From Timaviella obliquedivisa GSE-PSE-MK23-08B (GTDB lineage Bacteria > Cyanobacteriota > Cyanobacteriia > Elainellales > Elainellaceae): DNA of 64,000 nt. The stretch covers positions 1 to 64,000 of the forward strand of contig JAHHII010000018.1 in assembly GCA_019358855.1 (NCBI GenBank). Direction: 5' to 3'. The notes beneath the pieces are model-generated. The model was not told the origin of the DNA, ran no database searches, and saw only the letters and a program-made list of their open reading frames with translations. This document shows positions 45,015-54,037 of this stretch, piece by piece. Position 1 is the first letter of the stretch. Each line of letters starts with the position of its first letter. Made by a program: the position numbers and the translations under genes.

Positions 45015-46250
45015 ATGAGGCTTATCGTTTATTCTCACGATGCATTCGGTTTAGGTAACATTCGCCGGATGCTGGCGATTTGTCAGTATCTTATTAAGGT
45101 ATATCCACAAGTTTCAATTCTAGTTATTTCAGGTTCACCTGCGTTACACAGTCTGCGTTTACCTCAAGGATTAGATTACATTAAGCTACCTTGCTTAGGA
45201 CGAGATGAATTGGGTACTGTATCTTCTAAATATCTCGAAACCAACCTGGACGATGCGGTAAAATTGCGATCAGATCTGATTCTGTCTACTGTTCAAAACT
45301 TTAAGCCAAACCTCATCTTAGTCGATAAAAAACCAGATGGTTTGCAGCAAGAGCTTCAGGAAACACTGAGCTACATTAAAACGCACCAGCCTGAGACTAA
45401 GTTGGTGTTGCTATTGCGTGACATTCTCGATCGTCCAGAAGCAACGATTGCTCAATGGCAACGGCATGGATACTATGACACGATCGCAAAACTATATGAC
45501 CAGGTTTGGGTAGTAGGAGTCCCAGAAGTCTTTGATGTCTGTCGAGAATATCAGTTCCCGCCTGCGGTGGTTCAAAAAACTCGATTCTGCGGCTATATTC
45601 GCCGCGAACCAGGGCTTAAGTCTCGCCAGGTTCTGCGACAAGAACTACAGCTTCAACCAGAAGACAAACTAGTGTTGTTAACGCCGGGTGGCGGTGCAGA
45701 TGGCTATCACCTAATAGACACCTACTTGCGTGGGCTAGAAACCCAACCTTCTAATTGGCGATCGCTCATCATTTCTGGCTCAGAAATGCGTGCTGACCAG
45801 CGTGAACAAATACAGCAGCGTGTCGCCCACCTTCCTTTAGCTGCACTGCTGGAGTTTACTGATGATTTAGTTGGATATATGGATGCAGCCGACTTGGTCG
45901 TGTCGATGGGCGGCTACAACACCGTTGGTGAAATTCTGTCGTTGCAAAAGCGAGCAATTGTTGTACCCCGTCTCCAGCCTGTTGAAGAACAGTGGTTACG
46001 GGCAGAGCGAATGGCAAAGATAGGATTGTTCCAGGTAATTCACCCCAATAATTTAAATCCTACTCACCTGATGCAATTGATTCACAACGAACTGCGGGCG
46101 ATCGAAACATCGGTGTCCTCAGCACAGCTAGATATGAATGCATTACCACGCATTGCCAAGTATTTATCTCGCCTAGTTTGCCAGCCTGCTTTTTGCCCCG
46201 CTTGGAGCAATATCTCACATCCAGTCTTAGTCGCTACAGCAGATTGTTAG
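45015..46250 (+). CDS. GT-B glycosyltransferase (COG4671/MurG-like), copy A
   Basis: This 411-residue GT-B protein has an N-terminal lobe that begins MRLIVYSHDAFGLGNIRRML, the HxxGxGH..R-like start of MurG/MGT relatives. The C-terminal lobe has LLTPGGGADGYHLID and LVVSMGGYNTVGEIL near 295-310, the nucleotide-sugar binding G..NT element. No membrane span is visible. It is the first of three related genes in a row (next at 46282 and 47508), all after ugd. It differs more from the other two than they do from each other. Donor and acceptor are unknown; UDP-glucuronate is a possible donor from context. An AGAGG site precedes the start. Confidence 0.82.
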   Translation: MRLIVYSHDAFGLGNIRRMLAICQYLIKVYPQVSILVISGSPALHSLRLPQGLDYIKLPCLGRDELGTVSSKYLETNLDDAVKLRSDLILSTVQNFKPNLILVDKKPDGLQQELQETLSYIKTHQPETKLVLLLRDILDRPEATIAQWQRHGYYDTIAKLYDQVWVVGVPEVFDVCREYQFPPAVVQKTRFCGYIRREPGLKSRQVLRQELQLQPEDKLVLLTPGGGADGYHLIDTYLRGLETQPSNWRSLIISGSEMRADQREQIQQRVAHLPLAALLEFTDDLVGYMDAADLVVSMGGYNTVGEILSLQKRAIVVPRLQPVEEQWLRAERMAKIGLFQVIHPNNLNPTHLMQLIHNELRAIETSVSSAQLDMNALPRIAKYLSRLVCQPAFCPAWSNISHPVLVATADC

Positions 46251-46281
46251 TTATTTTATTTCATCCTAGGGGATCAACCTA

Positions 46282-47436
46282 ATGCAGCGTCTCATGTTTT
46301 ATTGCCAACATATTCTGGGTATCGGGCATTTAGTTCGGAGCATGGAAATTGTCCGAGGATTACTTCCCGATTTTGAAATTTTCTTTGTGAATGGGGGTGA
46401 GGTCGTCCAGGGCTTTGAAGTTCCGACTGGCGTACAGATGATCAACATTCCGGCTATCAAAACCGACAGCGAGTTTAAAGAGTTGCACATTCCTGATGGC
46501 TTTCAAGATGTTGAACAAGTGCTAGAGTACCGCCGAGATCTGCTGCTGCAAGCTTTTGAGCAAATCCAGCCGACAGTCCTTATGGTAGAACTCTTTCCGT
46601 TCGGACGCAGACGATTTTCAATAGAACTCATTCCTTTAATAGAACGTGCTAAAAGCTCATTCACTAAAGTGATATGCAGCCTTCGAGATATTGTGGTGAC
46701 GAAGCAGGATCAGGCACGACATGAGGAAAAAATTTGCCGTTTAATGAATCAATATTTTGACCTGCTCTTGATCCATGGCGATCCTAAATTTATGCCGCTT
46801 GAAACCAGTTTTTCCCGTATTGAGGATCTCAACTGCGAAGTTCACTACACAGGTTATGTTGCTCAATCACAACCTGATCTGCCTCAAGATCTACCCCAGC
46901 CCCTTATTCTCACCAGCATTGGCGGGGGACGATTTGGGCATGAACTGCTAGATTGTGTGGCAGAGGCAAGTGAGTTGCTGCAATCCCAAATTCCGCATCA
47001 TATTCAGATGTTTACCGGACCTTTCTGCCCTGATGAAGTGTATCAGCGGTTAAAACGAATTGTCACACAGCGTCAAAATATCTCAGTCGAACGTTTTACA
47101 CCCCATTTACTTCAACATATGCGACAGGCAGATCTATCAATTAGCATGGCAGGTTACAACACTACTATGAATGTTTTGACAACAGGTGTACGATCGCTTC
47201 TCTTACCTTTTACGGGTAATGATGATCAAGAACAGCAAATACGATCGAAACGGCTAGAAGAACTGGGAATTGTTAGTGTTATTGATCGAGAAGAACTGAA
47301 GCCAGAACGGTTTGCTCAAAAGGTGATTACCTGCTTACAGCAAACGCCTTCATCCCTGAAGTTTGATATGCAGGGTGTTGAGAAAACAGCACAGTACGTG
47401 CGCTTGTGTGCTCGTCAACAGGCGAGCGCGGCGTAA
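46282..47436 (+). CDS. GT-B glycosyltransferase (COG4671/MurG-like), copy B
   Basis: This 384-residue relative of copies A and C starts MQRLMFYCQHILGIGHLVRS. It has FFVNGGEVVQGFEVPTGV, LILTSIGGGRFGHELLDCV and LSISMAGYNTTMNVLTTG, the last two forming the donor-binding side of the C-terminal lobe. The stretch LLIHGDPKFMPLETSF is shared with copy C. It starts 31 bases after copy A and has a GGGG-type ribosome site. Close likeness to copy C indicates tandem duplication. It may act successively on the same glycan. Confidence 0.82.
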   Translation: MQRLMFYCQHILGIGHLVRSMEIVRGLLPDFEIFFVNGGEVVQGFEVPTGVQMINIPAIKTDSEFKELHIPDGFQDVEQVLEYRRDLLLQAFEQIQPTVLMVELFPFGRRRFSIELIPLIERAKSSFTKVICSLRDIVVTKQDQARHEEKICRLMNQYFDLLLIHGDPKFMPLETSFSRIEDLNCEVHYTGYVAQSQPDLPQDLPQPLILTSIGGGRFGHELLDCVAEASELLQSQIPHHIQMFTGPFCPDEVYQRLKRIVTQRQNISVERFTPHLLQHMRQADLSISMAGYNTTMNVLTTGVRSLLLPFTGNDDQEQQIRSKRLEELGIVSVIDREELKPERFAQKVITCLQQTPSSLKFDMQGVEKTAQYVRLCARQQASAA

Positions 47437-47507
47437 AGCGAATCACTTACTGTGGCACCTTTTACAGTGACAGCACTTGTCCTCAATAGGTTTAGAGGAA
47501 TACCGAG

Positions 47508-48689
47508 ATGAAAAAAATTATGTTCTACTGCCAATACCTGGCAGGCATGGGTCACTTAGTCAGAAGCACAGAAATTATTCGCAGTTTGGTCAAAGAATTT
47601 CAGGTTTGTTTTGTGAATGGTGGACAGCCAATCTCTGAATTTGAATTTCCGGTTGGTGTTACAGTCATTCATTTAGCGCCTATTTTAGAAGAAGAGGGCA
47701 AACTAGCAGCCGTTGACCCCACGCAAAATATTGAAGCAGTAAAAGAAATTCGTCAAGATCAACTCCTGCAAATTTTTGATCAATTTCGTCCAGACTGTTT
47801 GATGATTGAGTGTTTTCCCTTTAGTAAACACAAGCTCAAGTTTGAGTTGTTGCCTCTGCTCGATCGCGCCAAAAACACTCAGACTAAGGTTGTTTGCAGT
47901 CTTAGGGATTTGATCATGACTCAGACGCTATTACCCGCAGCTTGGGCAAAAAGATACGACAAAGTCTGCAATTGGGTTAACCAATATTTTGATCTAGTGT
48001 TGATACATGGCGACCCAAAATTGCAACGGTTGGAAGAACAATTTCCTCACGTCGATCGGCTTAACTGTGAACTGTATTACACAGGGTATGTGGCTCAATC
48101 GTCGCCCCGATCGCTCCTTAGTAATGAAGATGTCGCAAGTCTGAACCAACTCACGCCCCTAATTGTTGCTAGTGCTGGTGGAGGCAGATTTGGCTATAAG
48201 TTACTTCAGGCAGTGGCAGCCGCTAGCGCAATTCTAGGGACAACACTGCCCCATCGATTTCAGATTTTTACCGGACCTTTTATGCCAGAGGAGGAGGTTG
48301 ATAAGTTGCAATCTTTTAGTAATGGTAAACTGATCGTTCGCCGCTACACCCCTCATCTGCTTAAGTATCTAGAGCGGTCTGACCTCTCCATCAGCTTGGG
48401 TGGCTACAACACCACCATGAATATTCTAAGAACAGGCGTGCGATCGCTAGTCTTTCCAGGAGCATCGGAGGAGCAAACTGGAGAACAAACTATTCGAGCC
48501 AAAAAGCTTGCAGCCAGAGGCGTTCTAAGGATTCTGGAGCCTGAAGATCTTCAGCCCGATCGCCTCACCGAAAAAATTCTATCCTACCTGAAACAAGCAC
48601 CTGTTTCGCACACTTTTGATCTAAACGGGGCAGAAAAAGCGGCGCTTCGGCTCAAAGAATTGCTTTACGGTATGGCGATTACAGCATAA
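47508..48689 (+). CDS. GT-B glycosyltransferase (COG4671/MurG-like), copy C
   Basis: This 393-residue protein starts MKKIMFYCQYLAGMGHLVRS, nearly the same as copy B. It continues VCFVNGGQPISEFEFPVGV, LVLIHGDPKLQRLEEQF, LIVASAGGGRFGYKLLQAV and LSISLGGYNTTMNILRTGVRS. Relatedness to copy B runs over the full length, so the pair arose by gene duplication and then diverged. An AGAGGAAT site precedes the ATG. The gap to the next GT2 gene is 67 bases with its own AAGGGAG site, consistent with a single long operon. Confidence 0.82.
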   Translation: MKKIMFYCQYLAGMGHLVRSTEIIRSLVKEFQVCFVNGGQPISEFEFPVGVTVIHLAPILEEEGKLAAVDPTQNIEAVKEIRQDQLLQIFDQFRPDCLMIECFPFSKHKLKFELLPLLDRAKNTQTKVVCSLRDLIMTQTLLPAAWAKRYDKVCNWVNQYFDLVLIHGDPKLQRLEEQFPHVDRLNCELYYTGYVAQSSPRSLLSNEDVASLNQLTPLIVASAGGGRFGYKLLQAVAAASAILGTTLPHRFQIFTGPFMPEEEVDKLQSFSNGKLIVRRYTPHLLKYLERSDLSISLGGYNTTMNILRTGVRSLVFPGASEEQTGEQTIRAKKLAARGVLRILEPEDLQPDRLTEKILSYLKQAPVSHTFDLNGAEKAALRLKELLYGMAITA

Positions 48690-48756
48690 GCAAGTTTCTT
48701 TACAAACAATCCACTCACGCATTTCCAACAAAATTTAAGGGAGCGAAGAAACCTCT

Positions 48757-49902
48757 ATGTCACAACCTAAAGTCGTACTCATTGTTGGCCCCCGCGAACG
48801 ATTCAGTTCAACTCAAACTTCATTAGAGAGCATTTATCGGGATACTGATTATCCCTTCGACTTGATTTATATAAATGTTAACTCACCAACTCCAATTCGT
48901 CGTTATTTAGAAGCCCAGGCTCAAGAAAAGCAGTTCAAACTGCTGCACACCGACTATTATATTTCTCCAACTGAGGCAAAGAACATTGGGCTACGGTATC
49001 TCCTGAGTCATGCCGAAGAATCATACAAATATATTGTCTTTGTTGAGAATGATGTAATTGTCAAGCGTGGCTGGCTTACAAAGCTGGTTGAGTGCGCCGA
49101 GCAGACAGGTGCAGCGATCGTCGGACCACTTACCTGCATTGGTCAACCTGCCCATCAAGTGATTCACAATGCGGGCGGCAAGTCCTACATTAGCACTGAA
49201 ATTAAGGATGGTAAGACCCAACGATACATTCACCAAAGTGCCGCCCTGACTGGACAAGCAGTCGATGATGTGCCTGATAAACTACACCGCAAAAAGACAG
49301 ACTATGTTGAGTTTCACTGCATGTTAGTGCGAACGCAGATCTTTGAAGAGATTGGACTTCTAGATGAAGGGATGCTAGCAACTCGCGAACATATTGATTT
49401 CTGCTTTATGGTAACGCAAGCGGGCGGCAGCATCTACAGTGAACGCAACGCAGTAATCACCACTGATACGATTGGCATTGAAACTAATCAAACAGGCTTA
49501 GTCAATTGGTTTGGTGACATTCAGCTTCCAGACTTTAAATGGTCAGATTTGCCTTACTTCATGGTGCGCTGGAACGACGATTGGGATCTGGCAAGTTTGC
49601 ATCACCTGCGACAAAAGTGGAACCTGGCGGAAGATGAGTACTTCAAAAAACGCTACAAAAAAGTAGGCGCACGTCGTCATGAACTATTGATTAAACCGAT
49701 CGCGCGTCGCCTCACTTTTGGTAAAGGCAATCTATGGCTAGAAAAACTACTGATGGCGATCGAACGCCCCATCAACCGCTATATTTATCAACGCCATCTT
49801 TGGCACAAATCGCGCATTCTTAACCAGACTCTGCAACAAAAAAGAGAACTGAGTGCAAAGTCAAAAGTTAGAATATCTGACGAGTATCGCGGATTGAGTT
49901 AG
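48757..49902 (+). CDS. GT2-family glycosyltransferase, copy 1
   Basis: This 381-residue GT-A protein begins PKVVLIVGPRERFSSTQTSL, the start of the nucleotide-binding lobe. SPTEAKNIGLRYLL, VFVENDVIVKRGWLTKLVE (the D.D-type metal motif written as END) and FHCMLVRTQIFEEIGLLDEG follow, typical of rhamnosyl- and other GT2 enzymes. The C-terminal 100 residues are basic and helical, without a clear membrane span. It is closely similar to 51243-52274, with a GT4 gene standing between them. It belongs to the ugd-led series. Specificity cannot be read from sequence. Confidence 0.85.
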   Translation: MSQPKVVLIVGPRERFSSTQTSLESIYRDTDYPFDLIYINVNSPTPIRRYLEAQAQEKQFKLLHTDYYISPTEAKNIGLRYLLSHAEESYKYIVFVENDVIVKRGWLTKLVECAEQTGAAIVGPLTCIGQPAHQVIHNAGGKSYISTEIKDGKTQRYIHQSAALTGQAVDDVPDKLHRKKTDYVEFHCMLVRTQIFEEIGLLDEGMLATREHIDFCFMVTQAGGSIYSERNAVITTDTIGIETNQTGLVNWFGDIQLPDFKWSDLPYFMVRWNDDWDLASLHHLRQKWNLAEDEYFKKRYKKVGARRHELLIKPIARRLTFGKGNLWLEKLLMAIERPINRYIYQRHLWHKSRILNQTLQQKRELSAKSKVRISDEYRGLS

Positions 49903-49970
49903 AGATAGATTGCATGGATGCTGTAGAGATCTAGTTTTGTAAGCAAAATTTTTCATTGAGAGAACGCTAC

Positions 49971-51182
49971 ATGAAACCAAAAGTTTGTATCACAACATTA
50001 GAGTTTCCACCGGATGTGGGAGGCGTGGGCGAATCAGTTTATCGCATTGCCCAAATGCTAATTCACCTGGGTTATGATGTTCACGTCGCGGTCTTTCGGG
50101 CAATTTTTCGCAATGAGCGCGAGAAGGCTCTGGCAGGTGAATATCAGCGGGCGGGCTACATTACCACTGAGCGAGATGGGATTATAGTTCATCGTTTGCA
50201 CCCGGCAATTCGCTCTAACATTGGCAAAGAGCAGGACTATCTCAGCGATTTGTATGATCAACTCTGTGTTTTGCAGCAGCGGCATTGCTATGATCTGTTC
50301 CACGCTTTTTTCATCAATGAGATGGGGTTTCTAACGACATTGCTAGCAAAAGAAAGTAGAGTGCCCGTAATCAATAGTGTTCGGGGCGCTGACTTGCACA
50401 AACACATTTTTAGCCCACAACAGCATGGGCAAATTACTTGGACGCTGGAAAACTCAAGCTGGACAACTTTTGTGAGCCGTGATTTGATGCAGCGTGGTAA
50501 GGCGCTAGTGCCCCAAATTGAGCAGCATTCTTCGGCATTTTGGAACTCGATCGCCCCTATTGAGTTTGATCGACTTCCTGTGCCTACCCTGGTCGATCGT
50601 TTGCAAGGTCTGGTAATTGGATCGGTTGGCAGCTTTCGCGATAAAAAAGGGGTTGAGTATCTGTTAGATGCTTGCCAGACCTTGCGCGATATAGACTTTA
50701 CTCTTCTCTTTGTGGGTGATTTTGTGGGGAAAGAGGACGAATATTGGCGGCAAGAATTGCAGAACAGTGGCGTTACCGATCGAATTCTCATTACTGGTAA
50801 AATTAGCCGTGCTGAAGCGATCGCCTATTTGCCTTACATGGATATTTTTACCATTCCTTCCATTCACGATGGTTGCCCTAATGCTTTACTTGAAGCCATG
50901 CTAGCAGCAAGAGCGATTATAGGAACCTGTGTTGATGCGATCGGCGAAATTTTGGAAAATGGGGTGAATGGTTTAGTGATCACTCCTTTCTCTAGCAAAG
51001 AATTGGCAGATGCAGTTCGGTTGTTGAGCAGTCAGCCTGATCTTCGACAGCAGTTGGGAATTGCTGCCCGAAACAAAGTGCTAACGCAGCTTGCCCCTGT
51101 CGTTGAACAGCAAAATTGGCAGCAGATTTATCAACAGGTGCTTGGAAAGACTACACAGCTTCAATGCTTCAATGGCAGATGA
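49971..51182 (+). CDS. GT4-family glycosyltransferase
   Basis: This 403-residue GT-B protein has N-terminal ITTLEFPPDVGGVGESVYRIAQML, the glycine-rich acceptor-side loop of GT4 enzymes. Its C-terminal lobe has IGSVGSFRDKKGVEYLLDAC, LLFVGDFVGKE and the EX7E element IPSIHDGCPNALLEAMLAARAI (E..A...E), followed by GVNGLVITPFSSKELADAV. ATG 49971 is chosen over an upstream TTG at 49956. It sits between the paired GT2 genes. Retaining transferase of unknown donor, probably in the same glycan pathway. Confidence 0.88.
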   Translation: MKPKVCITTLEFPPDVGGVGESVYRIAQMLIHLGYDVHVAVFRAIFRNEREKALAGEYQRAGYITTERDGIIVHRLHPAIRSNIGKEQDYLSDLYDQLCVLQQRHCYDLFHAFFINEMGFLTTLLAKESRVPVINSVRGADLHKHIFSPQQHGQITWTLENSSWTTFVSRDLMQRGKALVPQIEQHSSAFWNSIAPIEFDRLPVPTLVDRLQGLVIGSVGSFRDKKGVEYLLDACQTLRDIDFTLLFVGDFVGKEDEYWRQELQNSGVTDRILITGKISRAEAIAYLPYMDIFTIPSIHDGCPNALLEAMLAARAIIGTCVDAIGEILENGVNGLVITPFSSKELADAVRLLSSQPDLRQQLGIAARNKVLTQLAPVVEQQNWQQIYQQVLGKTTQLQCFNGR

Positions 51183-51242
51183 GTTAACATAATCATTCTT
51201 TTTGCAAGAAAACGAGATTCAGCAATTAAGGAGACTGCTTCC

Positions 51243-52274
51243 ATGTCAACTCCCGAAGTAACCATCATTGTTGTGCCGCGAGAGCGATTTCAATTTGCTC
51301 AAGCCTCTCTGGAAAGCCTTTACAGCCAGACACCACAATTATTCGATTTAATCTACATAGACAACAATTCACCTGCCAAATTGCGAAATTATCTCCAGGC
51401 TGAGGCAGCGCAGAAGGGCTTTCACCTAATTCGCTCAGATCGGTTTCTCTCACCTAATCAGGCTCGAAACCTGGGTCTAAATCAGGTTCGTAGTCAGTAT
51501 GTTGTGTTTGTGGATAACGATGTAATTTTTGCTCCAGGCTGGCTACAAGCCCTGATAGATTGCACTGAGGAAACTGGAGCAACTGTGGTTGGTTCGCTAG
51601 TCTGCCAGTATCAGCCTGTGCATACGATCGTTCACTGTGCAGGCGGAGAGTACATGCCGCCTGAAGCTTATGCCAAGTTCATTAAAGACGAGCCAACTGT
51701 GCCGCGATCGCCCGATACCAAAGGCAAATGGCAAATCAACGAAAAAACTTACTACCAGAATCGCAAGGTTGAGGAGGTGCAGCAGCATCTTAAACGAGAG
51801 CCTACTGGTTTTGTCGAGTTTCACTCAATGCTAGTACGAACTGAAATATTCAAAAAAATTGGAGTTTTGGATGAAGGCTTCTCTTGCACAAAGGAATACC
51901 TTGACTTTTGCATGTTGGTGGCACAAGCAGGCGGTAGCATTTACCTCGAACCTGCCTCAGTTGTCACCTTTTTGACCCATCCGCCTGCACCTGCACTGCA
52001 TTGGTCTGATCTACCCTACTTTATGGTGCGCTGGAGCGATGCTTGGGAACGAGAGAGCCTGCTGCATTTTCAGCAGAAATGGGATCTGGTAGAGAGTAAA
52101 TATTTCCTCAAGCGCTTTAAAAAACTAGGACGACGGCGTAGAGAAGAAATGATTCATCCCATGATTGAGAGATTCAATTTTTTGGGAGCAAATCGCCGTA
52201 AATGGCTAGAAAAGAGACTTGTCTCTTTAGAAAAACTGGTCAATCGCTATGTTTCAACCCTGATGGCGAATTGA
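51243..52274 (+). CDS. GT2-family glycosyltransferase, copy 2
   Basis: This 343-residue GT-A protein parallels the 48757-49902 protein. VTIIVVPRERFQFAQASLES matches its start, SPNQARNLGLNQVRSQYVVF and VDNDVIFAPGWLQALID give the metal motif (DND), and FHSMLVRTEIFKKIGVLDEGF and LPYFMVRWSDAWERESLLHF are near-copies of the partner's stretches. It is about 40 residues shorter at the C-terminus. AAGGAG precedes the ATG. It is the last transferase of the series, 39 bases ahead of an aldo/keto reductase gene. Confidence 0.85.
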   Translation: MSTPEVTIIVVPRERFQFAQASLESLYSQTPQLFDLIYIDNNSPAKLRNYLQAEAAQKGFHLIRSDRFLSPNQARNLGLNQVRSQYVVFVDNDVIFAPGWLQALIDCTEETGATVVGSLVCQYQPVHTIVHCAGGEYMPPEAYAKFIKDEPTVPRSPDTKGKWQINEKTYYQNRKVEEVQQHLKREPTGFVEFHSMLVRTEIFKKIGVLDEGFSCTKEYLDFCMLVAQAGGSIYLEPASVVTFLTHPPAPALHWSDLPYFMVRWSDAWERESLLHFQQKWDLVESKYFLKRFKKLGRRRREEMIHPMIERFNFLGANRRKWLEKRLVSLEKLVNRYVSTLMAN

Positions 52275-52313
52275 ATTTACCGCAGATTTATCGCAATTAT
52301 TTAGGAGTTAACC

Positions 52314-53291
52314 ATGCTTTATCATCAATTTGGCAACACTGGCTTAAATGTCTCTGCGATCGGGATGGGAACCTGGAATATTGGTAATCAGTGGGGTGAG
52401 ATCGAGGAAGAGACCGCACTGCAAACGGTTCGGAGTGCGGTAGACAATGGCATTAATTTGTTTGATACAGCAGAGTCTTATGGAATTCCGACCGGGCTAT
52501 CAGAAGAGCGGTTGGGCAAGGCGTTGGTGGGGATGCGCGATCGCGTTCATTTGGTTTCTAAAATTGGTCGCTGGGGCAGAAGAACTGGACAGATGGTGCC
52601 GATGACAACAGTAGATATGGTGCGTCTTTGCGTTCATGCATCGCTTTACCGACTGCGTACCGACTACGTTGATGTGATGCTTTGTCATGAAGGTAAAATT
52701 GAAGATCCAAGCGTTTATCTTGAAGGGTTTGAGTTGTTAAAAGCGCAAGGCTTGATTCGTGCCTACGGCATCTCAACCGACAAACTTAAGGTGCTGAAGC
52801 GATTCAACGTAAACAATACCTGTCAAGTTGTCGAAGTTGATTATTCGCTGCTCAACCGCAAGGCAGAAGCGGAATTTTTGCCCTACTGTCAAGAACAGGG
52901 CATTGCTGTTCTGGTGCGGGGTCCACTCAACAAAGGCTTACTCTCCGGTAAATACTCCACCGATTCAGTCTTTACTGACACTGTGCGATCGGAGTGGTAC
53001 ATCGACGAAAATCGCAGCAGCAAACTTGCCGCAGATCTAGCTAAAGTCGATCGACTAAAAACAGTTTTACAGCCTGGAGAAGAGATGGTGACTGCTGCTC
53101 TGCGATTTGTTACCTCTCATCCTGCGCAGCCTGTGGCTATTCCGGGGGGAAAATCTCCTGAACAAGTTGCCATGAACGCCAGAGCCGGATCTGCCCGACT
53201 CTCTGCGACCGATCGATCGAGATTAATATCCCACCTGGAAGCAGATGTATCTTCTAATTTGCTAGAAATACCTGTGACAGCAGCGAGATAG
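52314..53291 (+). CDS. Aldo/keto reductase
   Basis: This 325-residue TIM-barrel NADPH oxidoreductase shows the full catalytic tetrad: Asp and Tyr in NLFDTAESYG (about 49-58), Lys in VHLVSKIGRW near 82 and His in DVMLCHEGKI near 123. The cofactor-binding end reads PVAIPGGKSPEQVAMNA. TAGGAG precedes the ATG. It is the last gene in the plus-strand series started by ugd, so it might reduce a sugar intermediate. Such enzymes have broad substrates, so this is only contextual. No terminator is evident before the facing gene at 53409. Confidence 0.9.
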   Translation: MLYHQFGNTGLNVSAIGMGTWNIGNQWGEIEEETALQTVRSAVDNGINLFDTAESYGIPTGLSEERLGKALVGMRDRVHLVSKIGRWGRRTGQMVPMTTVDMVRLCVHASLYRLRTDYVDVMLCHEGKIEDPSVYLEGFELLKAQGLIRAYGISTDKLKVLKRFNVNNTCQVVEVDYSLLNRKAEAEFLPYCQEQGIAVLVRGPLNKGLLSGKYSTDSVFTDTVRSEWYIDENRSSKLAADLAKVDRLKTVLQPGEEMVTAALRFVTSHPAQPVAIPGGKSPEQVAMNARAGSARLSATDRSRLISHLEADVSSNLLEIPVTAAR

Positions 53292-53408
53292 ATAGTTCTC
53301 TCTAGTCCCCTCCTCTTTAAAGAGGGTGAGGGAGGAGCAGAGAGTTTTAAAACACGCACTAGGAGGAGGACAAATTTTGCTGTTTGTCCCTTTCTTTAGC
53401 AACACTAA

Positions 53409-53777
53409 TCAAGTTTTTTCTTGCCCAAGTTGAAAATTGACCTTTGCTAGAAGTTCCTGAAAGCGGAAAGGCTTTGTAATGTAGTCATTTGCGCCACGCC
53501 TTAAACTCTCTGCACGATTGGTTTCACCTTCACGAGCCGTAACAATCACGATCGGTAGCGTCTGTCCGCTCTTGCGAAGTTCGTCGATCACTGTCCATCC
53601 GTCTTTTCCAGGCAAACCCAAATCGAGCAAAAGCAAATCAAAAGTACCTTGCTGAGACTGATCGATCGCATCTTGTCCACGGGTGACAACAGTTGTCTCA
53701 AATCCGTTTTGTCTTAAACCCTTTTCTAGAAACGCTACAATGCGAAGCTCATCTTCAGCAATGAGAACTCGGTACAT
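53409..53777 (-). CDS. Single-domain (REC-only) response regulator
   Basis: This 122-residue protein consists of a receiver domain and nothing else. Acidic pair ED at 8-9, phospho-acceptor Asp in LLLLDLGLPGKDGW near 52, Thr in VTARE and Lys in YITKPFRF are all present. It is strikingly like the receiver of the OmpR-type regulator at 54038-54706 (shared DLGLPGKDG, TKPFRF.ELLA). It ends where that protein's linker to the DNA-binding domain begins. It may be a phosphate sink or a partner for the same kinase, or a truncated duplicate. No remnant of an effector domain is recognisable downstream. Confidence 0.85.
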   Translation of the reverse strand: MYRVLIAEDELRIVAFLEKGLRQNGFETTVVTRGQDAIDQSQQGTFDLLLLDLGLPGKDGWTVIDELRKSGQTLPIVIVTAREGETNRAESLRRGANDYITKPFRFQELLAKVNFQLGQEKT

Positions 53778-54037
53778 TTTTTTCTCGGCGGCTGTAGTAG
53801 TTTTGAAGCATAAGCAGGTTTAATAAATTTGCTACTTTCAGCTTGTTATCTGCTGTTAGATTCATGATTCACTTCATAAATCTATAACTACAGACGATAA
53901 GGTTGTATCAAACGATGCTAATCTCTCCACACTTGCAGGCGCACGTGAGACGAAAATTAAGCTTTCATGAGAAATTTCTCATGTTCTGAAAAACTGAGAT
54001 TCCAGGCTAAGCCATCTGGCTAAAAGCTGAGACGTTT

